The notes below the pieces were generated by a model. The model was not told the origin of the DNA, searched no databases, and worked only from the letters and a program-made list of their open reading frames with translations. A stretch of DNA of 7,031 nucleotides, taken from NCBI GenBank assembly GCA_900549355.1, contig UROA01000100.1, positions 1 through 7,031 on the forward strand. The letters run 5' to 3'. The stretch's first letter is position 1; every line of letters starts with the position of its first letter. The translations under genes were made by a program, and so were the position numbers. Below, one piece after another: positions 5,218 to 7,031 of this stretch. The DNA comes from an uncultured Collinsella sp. (GTDB lineage: Bacteria; Actinomycetota; Coriobacteriia; Coriobacteriales; Coriobacteriaceae).

Positions 5218-6099
5218 ATGCAAAACCTTTTAGAACTCAAAGGCATCTCACGCCGTGTAAGCGACCGTTTTTCGCTGCGTGATGTCACACTCGCTGTGGA
5301 GCCAGGTCAGATCGTCGGCTTTGTTGGTGCCAACGGTGCTGGCAAAACAACGACGATTCGAGCTGCCCTCGGGCTTATAAAGCTCGATGCCGGCGAAGTG
5401 CACCTGTTTGGGCAGCACTGTGGCGCCGACGCGCCCGATGAAGCGCAGCGCTGTCTACGCACCCGCGTCGGCCTCGTGCTGGACACGTGTCCTTTCCCTT
5501 CCACACTCAAGGTGACCGAAGTTGAGGCACTCGTAAGCCCGGCGTACCCCACCTGGAGCCACGACACCTTCGCTAGCCTCATCGACCGATTTGGCTTGAA
5601 TCCCAAGGCAAAGGTCAAGGACCTCTCCCGCGGCATGGGCATGAAGTTGCAGCTTGCCTGCGCACTCAGCCACAATGCCAAGCTGCTCGTTTTGGACGAA
5701 GCCACCGCGGGCCTTGATCCCATGGCGCGCGAGGAACTGCTCGACGAGCTGCTTGCCTTTGTCGCCGACGGCCAGCACAGTGTGCTGCTCTCGAGCCACA
5801 TTACGTCCGACCTCGATCGCGCCGCCGACCGCGTCATCTGCATCGATAACGGCTCGATTATTCTTGACCTGCCGCGCGAGGACATTACCGACCGAGCCGG
5901 CATCGCCCACTGCACCCAAGCACAGGCCGCCGAGCTTATGGCTTGCGTCGAAGGCGCCCGTGCCGTCCACCACGCCTATAGCGTGGACGTGCTCGTGCCT
6001 AACCGTCGCGAAACGCTCGAGGCCTTCCCCGAGATTCCCAGCGATCGGGCAACCATTGATGACTATCTTCGCCTCATGCTGAAAGGAGCTTCGAAATGA
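5218..6099 (+). CDS. ABC transporter ATP-binding protein (YtrB/BcrA-like)
   Basis: This 293-residue cytoplasmic ATPase has one complete nucleotide-binding domain. Walker A GANGAGKTT spans 37-45. The signature is LSRGM (136-140) in place of LSGGQ. Walker B with the D-loop is LLVLDEATAGLDP (156-168) with catalytic Glu161, and the switch histidine is His194 in LSSHITSDLD. The Q-loop region reads VGLVLDT without a clear Gln. About 70 residues after the domain form a C-terminal extension common in exporter ATPases. The frame stays open far upstream, but the ATG at 5218 is preferred: AAAGG (5206-5210) lies 7 nt before it and MQNLLELKGISRR matches the family start. The stop overlaps the permease start (ATGA), so the two are translationally coupled. 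It should power export by the permease; the substrate is unknown. Confidence 0.94.
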   Translation: MQNLLELKGISRRVSDRFSLRDVTLAVEPGQIVGFVGANGAGKTTTIRAALGLIKLDAGEVHLFGQHCGADAPDEAQRCLRTRVGLVLDTCPFPSTLKVTEVEALVSPAYPTWSHDTFASLIDRFGLNPKAKVKDLSRGMGMKLQLACALSHNAKLLVLDEATAGLDPMAREELLDELLAFVADGQHSVLLSSHITSDLDRAADRVICIDNGSIILDLPREDITDRAGIAHCTQAQAAELMACVEGARAVHHAYSVDVLVPNRRETLEAFPEIPSDRATIDDYLRLMLKGASK

Positions 6100-6794
6100 A
6101 ACGCGCCTTTATGTCCGAGCTCGCCATCGCTCGCTCGCTTATCCCGAGCATTGCAGGCGTCGGCCTGTTCATGTTTGTCGTGCTGACCCTTGCCAACGCG
6201 ACAGACGGCGATTCCGGCATGAGCGCCGGCGCCTGTGCGGTCAGCGCTATGTCGCCCATCATAATCATGAACTCGCTAGCTGGCTACGATAACCAAAACG
6301 GCTGGGAGCGTTATAGAGCAACGTTGCCCTTCTCGCGCAAAGACATCATCTGCGCACGCTACCTGAGCATCATTGTCTTCTCGGCTGTCATGGCGTGCGC
6401 CGCCGCGCTTCTGAGCATCGTCTCCTTCCCGCTCTTCAGCAGCGCGGGTATCCCGTTGACGGGACAGATCGTCTTTGAGATTGCAATAGCCTCGGCAGCA
6501 TCGATGCTCATCTCCCTCATGATGGTGTTTTTGGCGCAGCCGCTGTTCTTTCGATTTGGACACATGGAGGCGCTGCGCCTATCCGTTGGCCTGTTTGCCC
6601 TGCTTGGCTGCGGCACCATGGCCACGCTGAGCTCCTCCAACCCCATCAGCAACTGGCTCATGTCGATTGCCGGAGCGAATCCCGACCCTGCCGTTCTGGG
6701 CTGTCTGTGTGCAGGAATTGCCGTGCTGGCCCTCGCACTATGTGCAATCAGCTGCACCGTCAGCACCAAGGTTTATCGAGTACGCGATCTGTAA
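6096..6794 (+). CDS. ABC-2 type transporter permease
   Basis: This 232-residue membrane protein has about six hydrophobic segments (near residues 15-34, 43-62, 88-112, 124-148, 161-178, 198-222) and a short basic C-terminus. Between helices 2 and 3 lies WERYRATLPFSRKDIICARYL (70-90). This resembles the 'tLPxsRkdIVxaRYl' coupling segment of small ABC-2 permeases (PF13346-like) that partner YtrB-type ATPases. The ATG overlaps the ATPase stop by 4 bp and has its own AAAGGAG (6082-6088) 7 nt upstream. With one ATPase and one permease gene, the likely complex is two copies of each. Role by family: export of, or defence against, a lipid- or peptide-like compound; the substrate is not deducible. A terminator follows within 10 bp. 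Confidence 0.88.
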   Translation: MKRAFMSELAIARSLIPSIAGVGLFMFVVLTLANATDGDSGMSAGACAVSAMSPIIIMNSLAGYDNQNGWERYRATLPFSRKDIICARYLSIIVFSAVMACAAALLSIVSFPLFSSAGIPLTGQIVFEIAIASAASMLISLMMVFLAQPLFFRFGHMEALRLSVGLFALLGCGTMATLSSSNPISNWLMSIAGANPDPAVLGCLCAGIAVLALALCAISCTVSTKVYRVRDL

Positions 6795-6803
6795 TCGACG
6801 GCT

Positions 6804-6836
6804 AAAAAAGCTTAGGTGGTACCCCGCTTATTTTTT
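6804..6836 (+). terminator. Terminator of the gntR-ABC operon
   Basis: AAGC (6808-6811) pairs with GCTT (6826-6829). After a one-base bulge (A6830), the upstream A-run (6804-6807) can pair with the first Ts of TTTTTT (6831-6836). Inside, GGT (6815-6817) can pair with ACC (6821-6823). The flanking A-run and T-run make it plausible in both directions. The stem is short and interrupted, so strength is uncertain. Confidence 0.6.
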
Positions 6837-6837
6837 C

Positions 6838-7031
6838 AATGAAACGAGGCGGCATAGCGTCACCACCGCCCTTCACAGCAGGCCGTCTAGTTCTTGGCAA
6901 CCAAAAAGACACCGTCAGCATATCGAAGGTGAATACTTTTCCGAGAAGTGAACGAGTAAAAACAGTGCCCTGTAGCATCGACAGATGGCGTGAATTTTTG
7001 TGGTGTAAGAGGGAGGGCCGCGTCAGCGCCC
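6838..7031. other. Gene-free end of the window
   Basis: No open frame here has a ribosome site or recognisable protein. Two pairings are visible: GGCGG (6848-6852) with CCGCC (6866-6870), and at the extreme end GGG-C-CGC with GCG-CCC around GTCA (7015-7031, one bulged base). The second may continue past the window. No promoter is convincing. Confidence 0.4.

Noticed and set aside
6667..6951. 94-codon plus-strand open frame over the permease end
   Set aside because: It lies in another frame of the permease, reads through the terminator, and has no ribosome site or recognisable features.

Overview
The window is GC-rich DNA with tightly packed genes, strong AAGGAG-type ribosome binding sites and short intergenic gaps. 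Gene content and protein style fit a high-GC Gram-positive gut bacterium of the Coriobacteriia; Collinsella is my best guess. That assignment is inference from gene set, composition and recalled similarity, not from a marker gene.

Layout. (1) Bases 8-214 hold the C-terminal end of an EamA/DMT-type membrane transporter, with its reading frame closed at the window edge. (2) ung (303-1028, +) encodes a complete uracil-DNA glycosylase. (3) A convergent minus-strand pair follows: a VUT-family (queuosine-precursor-transporter-like) membrane protein (1770-2492) and a short-chain dehydrogenase (1080-1760). The VUT stop codon is part of the SDR ribosome binding site. The pair has a good candidate promoter, a structured leader of about 80 nt, and a rho-independent terminator at 1042-1074. 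(4) prfC (2649-4262, -) encodes peptide chain release factor 3; its likely start is ten codons inside the longest open frame. (5) A 551-base gene-free stretch (4263-4813) lies between divergent prfC and the next operon. It holds four 57-bp palindromic elements at 80-81 bp pitch, followed by an AT-rich promoter region with repeated 9-bp boxes. (6) A plus-strand operon encodes a short GntR/YtrA-type repressor (4814-5194), an ABC ATPase (5218-6099) and a six-helix ABC-2 type permease (6096-6794), ending in a hairpin/T-run terminator. Bases 6838-7031 show no convincing gene.

How the parts work together. The last operon looks like a self-regulated exporter: a YtrA-type regulator, one ATPase and one permease, probably responding to a small molecule such as a cell-envelope antibiotic or peptide (inference from the family). 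ung and prfC are housekeeping genes for DNA repair and translation-factor recycling. The VUT-SDR pair is probably co-expressed, and its leader is a candidate regulatory RNA.

The most unusual item is the 298-bp palindromic array at 4406-4703. It consists of eight 16-bp arms alternating in orientation at 39-41 bp steps, organised as a duplicated dimer, with arms far better conserved than loops.
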